From Candidatus Hodarchaeota archaeon (GTDB taxonomy: Archaea > Asgardarchaeota > Heimdallarchaeia > Hodarchaeales > Hodarchaeaceae): a stretch of DNA of 47,262 nucleotides. Below, one piece after another: positions 18,632 through 26,898 of the stretch; the first letter of the stretch is position 1, and every line of letters begins with the position of its first letter. The notes beneath the pieces were generated by a model that searched no databases, had not been told where the DNA came from, and was given only the letters and a program-made list of their open reading frames with translations. A program made the translations under genes and the position numbers. The stretch spans positions 1 to 47,262 of the forward strand of contig JAEOTM010000097.1 in assembly GCA_016839815.1 (NCBI GenBank). Direction: 5' to 3'.

Positions 18632-18905
18632 ATACAGAATACCCTCAATTCTTCTCTCTGCTTTAAGTCGAAATTTTCTTATTAAAAAATGATGAAAACT
18701 GCATTCATTCTTAATCCTTTGTATCTATTATAAGATTGCTCTGTCGGAACTCGGTTCATTCCCTCTCTCAAGCATAATTCTACACCTTTTCTTCTCTTTT
18801 CCGTACAGAATTTACTTAAAGGAAAAATAATAAAAATTTATCTTCAATTTTACCCTTAATTACCCTTATATGAGAAATAATCAGTGATTAACTTGGTGAA
18901 ATCTC

Positions 18906-19439
18906 TTGACTAGTCACTCAACTTCTGGCCCAATAAAATTTGAAAAAATTCAGGTGTCTAAGCAACGCAGTATTAACATAAAGTTGTGGGGACCTGCTGA
19001 ACATCCTCAATGGGGAATGAAACGGTCTACAATTGAAATTCAAGAAGCTAGGAAGAACGAAGAGGGCCAAATCTCTTATGGAAAGGCAATCAGAATTCCT
19101 TGTGATGGCATAGCCGCGTTATTGGCTGCTTATCTGTCAGTATACCTAATAGAAGGACGTAAACTGAATAAACAAATCAAAAGCGATCCAAAATCATTCC
19201 AACCTGAGGGTTCTGGAATCAAATCGGAAGAAATCGAAAAGCTATTACTAGATCAGTTTAATAATCAAAAAATATCTAAAACCAGAATTCTCCAGACACT
19301 AAGCACAAAGGGACTCGATATCAATAGTGATGCACTTCTAGACATATTAGAATCTCTCGTTAAGGATCAACGAATAAAAAAAGAATCAGCAATTCATTCG
19401 GGGTCAGGAAATACTTATACTTTATGGCATTTTAGATAA
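18906..19439 (+). CDS. Unrecognised protein with a C-terminal winged-helix-like domain
   Basis: A 177-residue protein whose family I do not recognise. The N-terminal half (about 8-90) alternates strands with strongly patterned residues: INIKLWGPAEHPQWGMKR, then IEIQEARK, then YGKAIRIPCDGIAALLAAYLSVYL. This looks like a small beta sheet packed on one helix. A basic linker leads to a C-terminal winged helix (about 108-177), in which SKTRILQTL and LLDILESLVKD read as helices before a short wing. A DNA- or RNA-binding regulator is the plausible type. TTG is the start because GGTGA lies 6 nt upstream, and a TATATG stretch occurs about 40 bp before that. It stands alone and ends 6 bp from the convergent PLP enzyme. 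Confidence 0.65.
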   Translation: MTSHSTSGPIKFEKIQVSKQRSINIKLWGPAEHPQWGMKRSTIEIQEARKNEEGQISYGKAIRIPCDGIAALLAAYLSVYLIEGRKLNKQIKSDPKSFQPEGSGIKSEEIEKLLLDQFNNQKISKTRILQTLSTKGLDINSDALLDILESLVKDQRIKKESAIHSGSGNTYTLWHFR

Positions 19440-19445
19440 AATAGG

Positions 19446-20690
19446 TCAGTTTAATGCTTCCTGAATTTTTTCTGACGAAAAATTACTATCGGGTACTTCT
19501 AGGATGGGTTGAATTGGTTTCAGGTCGAAATTCTCATTTAACCGTTTATGACCCCCTCCAGTTATATTCAATAATATCGTTTCGTTACTATTAATATTTT
19601 TACAGTCAACTGCTTGGATTAAAGATGCGATCGCGATTGCTGCAGGAGGAATGATATCAATTTCTTCTGTATCTGCCATTAATTTCATAGCTGACTGTGC
19701 CTCTACTTCTGAAACACTGTACATGTTTCCATTAGTTTCAGATAAAGCATCATAAACTCCTCCACTAATAGAGTATGGTGGTGTTCTATTTGCCAAAACT
19801 TCTGCAAATAAGGTTACCATGTCCTTAGATGGTAAGCTGAGATCCTCCTCAATAATTTTGTCACGTCGATTAGTCCAGGCTGTAACCATTGGAGCAAATC
19901 TTTTATTTTGGGATAAGTGTAATACAGGTAGATTTTTTCCAAATCTACCATCGGTGATCACCCTTTTAGCTGCTTCCCAAGCGGCAATCCCTCCAGTTCC
20001 ACTACCAATTGCTTGAAAATAATGTCTTGGAATTTCACCGATTACATTAATACCCTCCAAAAAGCAAGTTCCCATTCCATCTCTTCGTGCCACATTCTTA
20101 GCTCCCCCTTCTGTCTCCACTCCTAATTCATCTGATATCTTTGCCCCTAAGTTGATTGCATCCGTATAATCGTTCCCTGATTTCATAGTAATGAGTTTCA
20201 CCGAATTTTCAGATATATCCCCAACGGTCCAAAGACGATTACGAGCTGATTGCGGGGCTACAATGACAATATCAAAATTGTGATTAACTGTTGCCTCTGC
20301 AAATGCTCTACCTGTATTGCCAGCAGTAGCAATTAATATCTCCTTAATTCCCTTTTCCTTTGCTCGAATAATGGTGGGTGGAGCTTCTAATCCCTTAAAA
20401 GTTCCTGTAAAAATTTTTGCTTCCTTTTCAGGCCAATAACCATTAAAGGCAATGTAAAGTTGTTTTAACCCTAATTCTTTACATAGTCCCTTACTTTTAT
20501 AAACGACTGTTTTTCCATCATCTGACTTGGTTGGAGGGTTATTAACGGGTAACCAATTCTTGAATCGCCATAGAGTATTCTCATTTGTCGGATTAAACTT
20601 GGTTTTCGAATAATTTGTCCGTAAAAAACTTGGATTCCTGCACGAACAGGAAAAATTATAATTATCTTCAATGACTCGTCCACAGGACAC
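19446..20690 (-). CDS. Cysteate synthase-like PLP enzyme (threonine synthase relative)
   Basis: A 414-residue fold-type II PLP enzyme. The N-terminal part resembles the zinc-ribbon-like start of archaeal threonine synthases. Then come the stretch WRFKNWLPV, IAFNGYWPEKEA and TGTFKGLEA, with the PLP lysine at about residue 99; IATAGNTGRAFA; and the phosphate loop GSGTGGIAAWEA. The GYWPE motif and xFK-xLEA in place of SFKDRG are, from memory, those of methanogen cysteate synthase, which makes L-cysteate from O-phosphoserine and sulfite on the way to coenzyme M. A threonine synthase with relaxed sequence is the alternative. GTG at 20690 is the only standard start in frame. A TTTAAA box 26 bp upstream suggests a leaderless message, although the frame continues upstream through a Cys that would complete CxxCG. 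Confidence 0.72.
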   Translation of the reverse strand: MSCGRVIEDNYNFSCSCRNPSFLRTNYSKTKFNPTNENTLWRFKNWLPVNNPPTKSDDGKTVVYKSKGLCKELGLKQLYIAFNGYWPEKEAKIFTGTFKGLEAPPTIIRAKEKGIKEILIATAGNTGRAFAEATVNHNFDIVIVAPQSARNRLWTVGDISENSVKLITMKSGNDYTDAINLGAKISDELGVETEGGAKNVARRDGMGTCFLEGINVIGEIPRHYFQAIGSGTGGIAAWEAAKRVITDGRFGKNLPVLHLSQNKRFAPMVTAWTNRRDKIIEEDLSLPSKDMVTLFAEVLANRTPPYSISGGVYDALSETNGNMYSVSEVEAQSAMKLMADTEEIDIIPPAAIAIASLIQAVDCKNINSNETILLNITGGGHKRLNENFDLKPIQPILEVPDSNFSSEKIQEALN

Positions 20691-20711
20691 ACATACTAAA
20701 TTATAAGAATT

Positions 20712-20721
20712 GATTTAAATC
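20712..20721 (-). promoter_or_regulatory. TATA-like palindrome GATTTAAATC upstream of the cysteate synthase-like gene
   Basis: TTTAAA is centred about 26 bp before the GTG start at 20690, the usual archaeal TATA-to-start-site distance. Transcription would then begin at or very near the first codon, which fits the lack of a Shine-Dalgarno motif. Confidence 0.4.
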
Positions 20722-20876
20722 ACCTGCTTTCAAATCTCCCTCTTTGTGACAACTATAGGTGGAATAAATTTGCTATTAATCTTTTATGGAAATTTCACTC
20801 TCTTATTAGGGTAATACAGCAGTAATTTTTTCCTTATTGAACTATCTCAAAGCCTTTCTCTATTTAGCTTTATTAG

Positions 20877-21962
20877 TTATTCAAGCTTGAATTGATCAAT
20901 TGCTCCTAGCATTTTTGTACTTAAATCAGAAAGTTCTTGTAAAGAAGAGGTCAATTGTCCAACAGCACTGGATTGTTCCTCAGTACTCGCAGCTACCTCT
21001 TCACTAGAGGCGCTATACTCCTCAGCTTGAGCAGCTAGCTCTTGAAGGTGAGCCCGAAGATTTGCGGTTGATATTTTTATTTGAGAAGTGATTTCCAAGG
21101 TTATATGAGAGATATCAACAGCATTTATTCTTGTTTCTTCTGATAAACGTCTAACATTGTCAGCTACGACGTCAAAACCTTTCCCAAACTCTCCAGCTCG
21201 TGCTGCTTCGATTGCAGCGTTAATGGCGAGTAAATTTGTTTGATTAGCGATTTCTTCTATTACTTCTAGAGTCTTACTTATATTCACTAATGCTGTATCG
21301 ACGAATTTTGCCATTTCATCCAGATTGTTCAAACCATTTGAAACTAATTCAGTTTGTTTTGACGCTCCTAAAGAAATTGCTTGAATTGTTGCAGCTATTT
21401 CTTCAGTTAGTGCACTAACCTCTTCTGCAGTTGCTGCAATCTCTTCTGTGGATGTTGCGAGATTTGTTGCTGCTCCTTGATTTGTAGCGATGATATTACG
21501 AAGATTATTTATTGCTAATAAGAAGGAAGTCTGGACTCTTCCAATCTCATCTCCACGAGGGTTTTCTAAACTTTTATATTTCTCTAATGAGAGTTCATTG
21601 TTGGCAATTTCAGCAGCAGATTCCGCTAGATCAACAAGTGGGCTAGCTAAAGATCGACTATAGAAGTAAACAACAAGAGCTCCTCCAATTAACCCAATAA
21701 GATAGGTAAAACCTGAGACCCACATCATTCTAACAAATTCGGACTCTACAAACTCTCCTACGGCAATATTTTCACTAAATTCATTTTTTATTGTATCAAT
21801 GACGTTATTTATGGAAAAACTATATACTGTCATTAGTAATGTTAGTGGTACAACAGTGACTACAAACATCACAGCAAGAAGCCGAAATTTTAATCCACGA
21901 GCTTGCCATAAGCTAGAGAAAATAGAGGACAATTTTATACACCTTTTAGAAAGAAAATTCAA
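20877..21962 (-). CDS. Short methyl-accepting chemotaxis-like signal transducer
   Basis: A 361-residue membrane receptor. Helix 1 (about 27-49) and helix 2 (about 78-101) bracket an external loop of under 30 residues. A HAMP segment (about 102-155) and a coiled-coil signalling domain (about 160-361) follow. The hairpin tip is well preserved: [26 protein letters not shown], then [13 protein letters not shown]. Flanking helices have the [10 protein letters not shown] and [17 protein letters not shown] repeats, whose E-E pairs resemble methylation sites. The loop is too small for a ligand domain, so it may sense membrane state or through a partner. No CheA, CheW, CheR or CheB gene is in the window. 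It is divergent from a roadblock gene over 122 bp, so a link to small-GTPase control is possible. Confidence 0.88.
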   Translation of the reverse strand: MNFLSKRCIKLSSIFSSLWQARGLKFRLLAVMFVVTVVPLTLLMTVYSFSINNVIDTIKNEFSENIAVGEFVESEFVRMMWVSGFTYLIGLIGGALVVYFYSRSLASPLVDLAESAAEIANNELSLEKYKSLENPRGDEIGRVQTSFLLAINNLRNIIATNQGAATNLATSTEEIAATAEEVSALTEEIAATIQAISLGASKQTELVSNGLNNLDEMAKFVDTALVNISKTLEVIEEIANQTNLLAINAAIEAARAGEFGKGFDVVADNVRRLSEETRINAVDISHITLEITSQIKISTANLRAHLQELAAQAEEYSASSEEVAASTEEQSSAVGQLTSSLQELSDLSTKMLGAIDQFKLE

Positions 21963-22084
21963 ATAGAATTTTATTTACTCTATAAAAAATGAAATTTCAA
22001 TTCAAATACATCAATAATTACGAGGTCAGAATATTTTAATAAGATGTGTATTTACCTTTTCGAAGAGATGTTTGAGGTTTTGTC

Positions 22085-22468
22085 TTGTACGATTCAACTG
22101 AAGGTTTCCGCTCTGTTCTGAATGAAGTTTTCGAACAGAATTCTCAAGTTTTAATGATTTCCTTAACAACTCCTGAAGGATTACCGATTGTACTTCTTTC
22201 GCGGGGAGAATCTGGGATAGAAGAGATCACAGATGGAAGTATTACCAATCGTTATGCTGCACTTGTTGGTGCTAGTACCTCATTGGGTGACCGCACTCTA
22301 TCCACCCTCAGTCAGGAAAAGGTTCGATTAATCCATGTTCAGGGAGAATCACGAGATATTGCTATTTCGATTGCAGAAAAGGTGATAACTCTTGTGATTA
22401 CTGAACCTAGTGGTAGTGCTAATTTATTAGCTGAAAAACTCACAAATAGTCTGAAAGTACAGATGTAA
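22085..22468 (+). CDS. Roadblock/LC7-domain protein (MglB-like)
   Basis: A 127-residue single-domain roadblock/LC7 protein. The layout fits: an N-terminal helix (FRSVLNEVFEQNSQ), then strands ISLTTPEGLPIVLLS, a long helix with ITNRYAALVGASTSLGDRTL, and paired strands KVRLIHVQGESRDIAISI and KVITLVITEPSG, with a final helix. Roadblock proteins dimerise and regulate Ras-like GTPases, as MglB does for MglA and the Ragulator subunits do for Rag GTPases. The TTG start has GAGG 7 nt upstream. The next gene begins 1 nt after the stop and itself appears to contain roadblock-like folds, so the two proteins may assemble together. Confidence 0.82.
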   Translation: MYDSTEGFRSVLNEVFEQNSQVLMISLTTPEGLPIVLLSRGESGIEEITDGSITNRYAALVGASTSLGDRTLSTLSQEKVRLIHVQGESRDIAISIAEKVITLVITEPSGSANLLAEKLTNSLKVQM

Positions 22469-22469
22469 A

Positions 22470-24428
22470 TTGGTGGATGTAGTGAATAATCCTATTGAAT
22501 GGTTTGATCTCCTCAAAACAGCCATCGACCATACAATGGTTGAGGTTTCGGATTTTCCCTTAGATTCGGCCTTTTTATATTCGATAGAAGATGATAAATC
22601 AAATTTTTTCGTGAATAAAACAAGGATAGATAAGAAATACTTATCGATATTTGATCAAACATGGGCGATTCTTACACAAATTTTGACAAATGAACTTCAG
22701 CTATCGGGATGGAAGACCTTAACACTTTCAGGACGCACTCGTGCAATATCAATCAAATTATTGACACCCTTTCCGAAAGTCTATCTCACATTGATACATG
22801 AAATCAATTTTGATACAAACGAGTTTATGAAAATCTTTATGAAACACATCATAGAGTCTGGGTATAAGATTGAATTTGAAACAGCTGGCTTAGTTGCTTC
22901 CGAAGGTTACCCTATCTGGGTTATGTCTGAAACTCAACAAATTGATGAATATATGTTTGCTATATCAATAACATCTTTATTAACCTTAGTTGAACGTATA
23001 GATATGGAGGTAGCTGCTGGAGGAGTTTCTTCCTGTATTGTTCACGGAAATGAAAATCTGCAACTAAACGTTACCTTTAACCCAAGTCGTGATTTGGCCT
23101 TTGCTACAACTCAGAGAGTATCTGATCAGTCTCCTAATGTTGATGAAAAATTACAAATGATTTATGCCAATATATCGGATCCTGTACTTTTTAGTGCATA
23201 TGTTCCAGAAATAAAAAATCCAGAAAGGGAAAAAATACTATCAGAGTTACGAGAGGAAAATGTAGGGGAGATAACAGAGGAAGAAATGCAGAGTTTAAAT
23301 ATTTTTGATACAGAAACTCTTGATTCCTTGGTAAATGAAATTATGAGTGTTTCCCGTAATTTTGGCGCTAATGAGATCTCAATAGGATATTTACGGAAGC
23401 GTATGAAGTTACCAGCAGAAGTATTACATATGGCACTTGAATATTTGATTAGTAATAGTGCTATCATTGGAAGGATAGGGAGAGAAAAGCATTCTGGTAA
23501 AGAAATTCTTGTCATCCAATCTCAAAAAATACAATCAGAGACTGATATACTCACTATTCAGAATGTTCAACAACAGGTTAATGATTTATTTCTCCCGCTA
23601 GATCCTTTTTTGGCCCAGTTACCTATTGTGCAACAAATTGCAGAGACAGAGGTTATTTCTGAAGCTTTGTCTGAATTCCAAGTCCTACAATCGTTATCTG
23701 ATACAGACTCATTATTTCTACAGTCTGGGGATTTGAGAATATTAGCAAATCAATTAGAAAGGTCAGTAATGACTATAACCATGCTTCAAGATCAGGTGAC
23801 AGAAAATCAAGATAATGTGGATTTCGTACAAGAATTGAAAGAAAGACTTGATCGACAAATTGAGAAATTTATTAATCAACGATCGTCAATTGCCACCTCT
23901 GCGAAAAAATTATATTCAGATTTACTAAATTCTTATCGAATATTATTGAAATTGATACCTTCCCCAAGCAATATCAAATATAATAAAGCTATAGATAAAA
24001 TTTCATTGGTGTTTAAGTGTAATCATGCTTTGTGTAAAAATTTCCTCTATAAATATGATGATGCTATTGGCTGGCGTAGAATTATATATTTTTCACAGGT
24101 TTTAAATCTCATTGAGGGTTTTCCAGAGGGATGGGAGCAATTAGATAAAGAAGAAATGTCAACCATTGATATATTACTTTCTAAATTGAAAGAAATAACT
24201 AGTTCAGACCAATTTGCCTCATTGGAATCTTTTTCTTTTCTCTATGAATTGGATGAATTAATTATATCCAATATAGAGAGTGACAAAATGGTTTCCTCCC
24301 TTCGCCAAGCTCTTGATCAATCAAATAACCAAACAGATTATTATACCACCTATCGGCAGTGTAATAATTGTCAGAAGTGGTATTGTTCTAAGCATATTCG
24401 TGCAAATGATCTGTGTATCTATTGTTAA
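22470..24428 (+). CDS. Multidomain roadblock-like / winged-helix / zinc-finger protein
   Basis: A 652-residue soluble protein I do not recognise as a whole. Visible regions: an N-terminal alpha/beta region (about 10-130), possibly a divergent roadblock or longin fold; a clearer roadblock-like domain (about 136-220) with GLVASEGYPIWV, a long helix ISITSLLTLVERIDME and paired strands; a winged helix (about 295-350) with ISIGYLRKRMKLPAEVLHMAL; helical coiled-coil-prone sequence (about 355-500); a mixed helical region with CNHALC (517-522); and a C-terminal zinc finger, Cys631-x2-Cys634-x4-Cys639-x2-His642-x6-Cys649-x2-Cys652, where the last Cys is the last residue. The upstream roadblock gene is 1 nt away. 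A scaffold linking GTPase control to another process is plausible; its activity cannot be read from sequence. Confidence 0.7.
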   Translation: MVDVVNNPIEWFDLLKTAIDHTMVEVSDFPLDSAFLYSIEDDKSNFFVNKTRIDKKYLSIFDQTWAILTQILTNELQLSGWKTLTLSGRTRAISIKLLTPFPKVYLTLIHEINFDTNEFMKIFMKHIIESGYKIEFETAGLVASEGYPIWVMSETQQIDEYMFAISITSLLTLVERIDMEVAAGGVSSCIVHGNENLQLNVTFNPSRDLAFATTQRVSDQSPNVDEKLQMIYANISDPVLFSAYVPEIKNPEREKILSELREENVGEITEEEMQSLNIFDTETLDSLVNEIMSVSRNFGANEISIGYLRKRMKLPAEVLHMALEYLISNSAIIGRIGREKHSGKEILVIQSQKIQSETDILTIQNVQQQVNDLFLPLDPFLAQLPIVQQIAETEVISEALSEFQVLQSLSDTDSLFLQSGDLRILANQLERSVMTITMLQDQVTENQDNVDFVQELKERLDRQIEKFINQRSSIATSAKKLYSDLLNSYRILLKLIPSPSNIKYNKAIDKISLVFKCNHALCKNFLYKYDDAIGWRRIIYFSQVLNLIEGFPEGWEQLDKEEMSTIDILLSKLKEITSSDQFASLESFSFLYELDELIISNIESDKMVSSLRQALDQSNNQTDYYTTYRQCNNCQKWYCSKHIRANDLCIYC

Positions 24429-24484
24429 TACGATCATTATAATAGAATAGATCGTGTACAATCTCTGAAGATAGGAGAAATCCA

Positions 24485-25270
24485 ATGGTATTAGTGACAG
24501 GTATAGATATTGGTTCTCTAACCGCAAAAATTGTAGTTTTAGAACTAAAGGAAGATACTCTCGATAAAAGGTTCTCTCAAATACAGAAAGTAGGATATTC
24601 ACCAACTAGTATAGCCCAAAATCTAATAAAAAATGCAGAAAATGAAATAGATGGACAGAAATTAGATTATATTATATCGACGGGGTATGGGCGTCAATTA
24701 GTTGAGAGTGCAGATAAAACAATTACTGAAATTACCTGTCATGCTGTAGGAGCATATTATTCAGATCCAACAATTCATACGATAATTGATATTGGCGGAC
24801 AGGACTCCAAAGTGATTCGTGTTAATGATCAAGGGCAAGTTCAGGATTTTGAGATGAATGATAAATGTTCAGCTGGATCAGGGAGATTTTTAGAAGTAAT
24901 GGCTGATGCACTAGAAGTATCAATTGAGGAATTTGGATCACTAGGTTTAAACTCAACAACACCTAGTAAGATTTCAAGTACTTGTACAGTTTTTGCTGAA
25001 TCAGAAGTTATCTCACGAATAAACCAAGGAGCTAATCGCACTGATATTGTTGCTGGAATACATGAGTCTATTGTTAATAAAATTGTTGCCCTTGCTTCTC
25101 GTGTTGGAACTGAGCCTGAAATTTCTCTAACTGGAGGAGTTGCTTTGAATCCTGCAGTGAGAACCTTATTAGAACGGGAATTCGAAACCAAATTACAGAT
25201 TCCCAAAGAGCCCCAAATGAATGGGGCACTTGGAGCAGCAATCCTAGCATCAAAGTATTATACAAAATAG
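24485..25270 (+). CDS. BcrAD/HgdC-type [4Fe-4S] activator ATPase
   Basis: A 261-residue actin-fold ATPase of the 2-hydroxyacyl-CoA dehydratase / benzoyl-CoA reductase activator family. It has the phosphate-1 loop GIDIGSLTAKIVVL (6-19), DIGGQDSKVI (102-111) and the adenosine loop LTGGVALNPAV. The two cysteines that bridge one [4Fe-4S] cluster across the homodimer are both present: Cys128 in NDKCSAGSGRF and Cys167 in SSTCTVFAES. Family members use ATP to inject a low-potential electron into a dehydratase or reductase. No HgdA/B-type partner is adjacent. Instead it lies between the zinc-finger protein (56 nt) and a threonine/serine dehydratase (8 nt). Length is that of the single-domain activators. 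Confidence 0.9.
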   Translation: MVLVTGIDIGSLTAKIVVLELKEDTLDKRFSQIQKVGYSPTSIAQNLIKNAENEIDGQKLDYIISTGYGRQLVESADKTITEITCHAVGAYYSDPTIHTIIDIGGQDSKVIRVNDQGQVQDFEMNDKCSAGSGRFLEVMADALEVSIEEFGSLGLNSTTPSKISSTCTVFAESEVISRINQGANRTDIVAGIHESIVNKIVALASRVGTEPEISLTGGVALNPAVRTLLEREFETKLQIPKEPQMNGALGAAILASKYYTK

Positions 25271-25278
25271 GGAGAATA

Positions 25279-26250
25279 ATGGCATCAAAGATCTATACAG
25301 GTTTAACTCTCCAGGAAGCACAAAATACTCTTTCAAGTATTCGACCATATATATTGAAAAGTCCCATTATTCGAAGCCATGCTTTAGAGGCTAAACTCAA
25401 TAAAAAAATATATTGTAAGTTGGAATATCTTCAACCGACTCGCTCCTTCAAAGTAAGAGGAGCATGTTCAAAAATTCTTTCCCTAGAGAATAATCAAGAA
25501 GGTGTAGTTACCGCCAGTGGAGGTAATCATGGTTTAGCTGTCTCGTATATCTGTAATGAGCTTAAACTCCCAGCTATTGTGTATCTTCCTACAAATACAA
25601 CTTCTGAAACGATCGATATGATCAAGTTTTGGGGAGGTACTCCTGTGCTTTATGGCTCATCTTGGGATGAAGCTGATGAGAAAGCACAATTGTATGCGAA
25701 AGAAATGCAGTTGCCTTATGTTCATGCTTTTGATGATACTGCAGTAGTTCGTGGACAGGGAACGATTGCGATTGAGATGCTCAATGAGCAATCAGGTCTC
25801 GATGCAATATTTCTATCAGTTGGGGGAGGAGGCTTAATTAGTGGTGTAGGTGTTATCGCTAAACAAATGAAACCTGAAGTCCATATTAATGGTGTAGAAA
25901 CAGTTGGAGCTGATGCTGTTACCCAAAGTTTCAATTCAGGAAGAATTGAACGATTGCCTGCAATTACTAGTATCGCTAAAACATTAGGTGCTCAACAAAC
26001 AACTGAGGATACTCTAGCTCGAATAAAAGTAAGTGTAAACGATATGCAGACTGTAACTGATCAAGAAGCTTTAGATGCCCTAAAATTCCTTTTGGAGGAG
26101 GAAAAGATCTTAGTAGAACCAGCTACTTCTTGTATTGTGGCAGCTTTACTCGAAAACAAATTTGATCTCTCACAATATAACACAATTGGTATCATACTTT
26201 GTGGTGCTAATGTCTCTCTTCGTGAACTTCAAAAATGGAATGTTGTTTGA
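25279..26250 (+). CDS. Threonine/serine dehydratase, fold-type II PLP (TdcB/IlvA catalytic type)
   Basis: A 323-residue PLP enzyme. The Schiff-base lysine is Lys58 in PTRSFKVRGA; TASGGNHGLAVSY is the substrate-carboxylate loop, and VGGGGLISG binds the PLP phosphate. VEPATSCIVAALL near the C-terminus is the region holding the pyridine-nitrogen contact. It has no ACT-like regulatory domain, so it matches catabolic threonine dehydratase, serine dehydratase or serine racemase in length; these cannot be told apart here. The reaction would be deamination of Thr or Ser to a 2-oxo acid. It starts 8 nt after the activator ATPase with GGGAGA upstream, so the two are very probably co-transcribed, although the chemistry that would join them is not obvious. 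Confidence 0.88.
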   Translation: MASKIYTGLTLQEAQNTLSSIRPYILKSPIIRSHALEAKLNKKIYCKLEYLQPTRSFKVRGACSKILSLENNQEGVVTASGGNHGLAVSYICNELKLPAIVYLPTNTTSETIDMIKFWGGTPVLYGSSWDEADEKAQLYAKEMQLPYVHAFDDTAVVRGQGTIAIEMLNEQSGLDAIFLSVGGGGLISGVGVIAKQMKPEVHINGVETVGADAVTQSFNSGRIERLPAITSIAKTLGAQQTTEDTLARIKVSVNDMQTVTDQEALDALKFLLEEEKILVEPATSCIVAALLENKFDLSQYNTIGIILCGANVSLRELQKWNVV

Positions 26251-26389
26251 TACCAGAGTCATAGACTACCCGTATTAGAGAACATTATAAATAAAAGGTT
26301 AACATTAGAAGTTTTGAAAGCCTGTTGGGTTATTGCTCTCTCACAGCTTTGATATGTTGTTAAAAAGATAAATACGAGATGGAACTAGA

Positions 26390-26893
26390 ATGGACACACT
26401 AGAATTATTAAAAAGTCGTCGAAGTATTAGAAAATATAAATCGACTCCAGTAGAAGAAGATAAAATCCAGAAATGCCTTGAAGCAGCTCGATGGGCTCCT
26501 TCTGCCTCAAATAAACAACCATGGGAATTTATGATCGTAACCAACAATAAATTTCGTCAGAAAATGGCTGAAGTTCACCCTTACGCAAAGTTTGTTTCCG
26601 AAAGTCCAGTAGTTTTCATTCCACTAACTGATCCGACCATTCATTCTGATTACCATCAATCAGACACTGCTCTTGCCACAATGCAATTCATGATTATGGC
26701 TCATTCACTAGGTTTAGGTACTTGTTGGGCTGGAGTAATTAATAAACCACAAATCGAGAATAAAATTAAAAAAATGCTCAATATACCCAATAAATTGCGG
26801 GTACTTGCGATTGTTGCTTTAGGTTATCCTGATCATACAAGAAAGTCGGAACGCAAGGACATGGAATCTTTACTTCATCGTGAGGAGTACTAA
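26390..26893 (+). CDS. Nitroreductase-family FMN oxidoreductase
   Basis: A 167-residue flavoprotein of the nitroreductase fold. It begins with the standard LLKSRRSIRKYKSTPV segment, whose Arg/Ser/Arg residues bind the FMN phosphate, then ARWAPSASNKQPWEF lining the flavin. A helix with ALATMQFMIMAHSLGLGTCWAG follows, and ALGYPDHTRKSERK is at the end. It is at the short end of the family, like archaeal members, and acts as a homodimer with NAD(P)H on quinones, nitro compounds or other acceptors. It follows the dehydratase after 139 bp, probably with its own promoter, and ends 5 bp from the convergent membrane gene. Confidence 0.9.
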   Translation: MDTLELLKSRRSIRKYKSTPVEEDKIQKCLEAARWAPSASNKQPWEFMIVTNNKFRQKMAEVHPYAKFVSESPVVFIPLTDPTIHSDYHQSDTALATMQFMIMAHSLGLGTCWAGVINKPQIENKIKKMLNIPNKLRVLAIVALGYPDHTRKSERKDMESLLHREEY

Positions 26894-26898
26894 AATTC

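Noticed and set aside
20471..20692. 73-codon frame overlapping the start of the cysteate synthase-like gene
   Set aside because: It is a shifted reading of the same DNA; the other frame has the full PLP enzyme. No sign of a frameshift was found.
24321..24605. Minus-strand frame spanning the gap between the zinc-finger protein and the activator ATPase
   Set aside because: It overlaps two well-supported genes, has low-complexity hydrophobic composition and no start signal.
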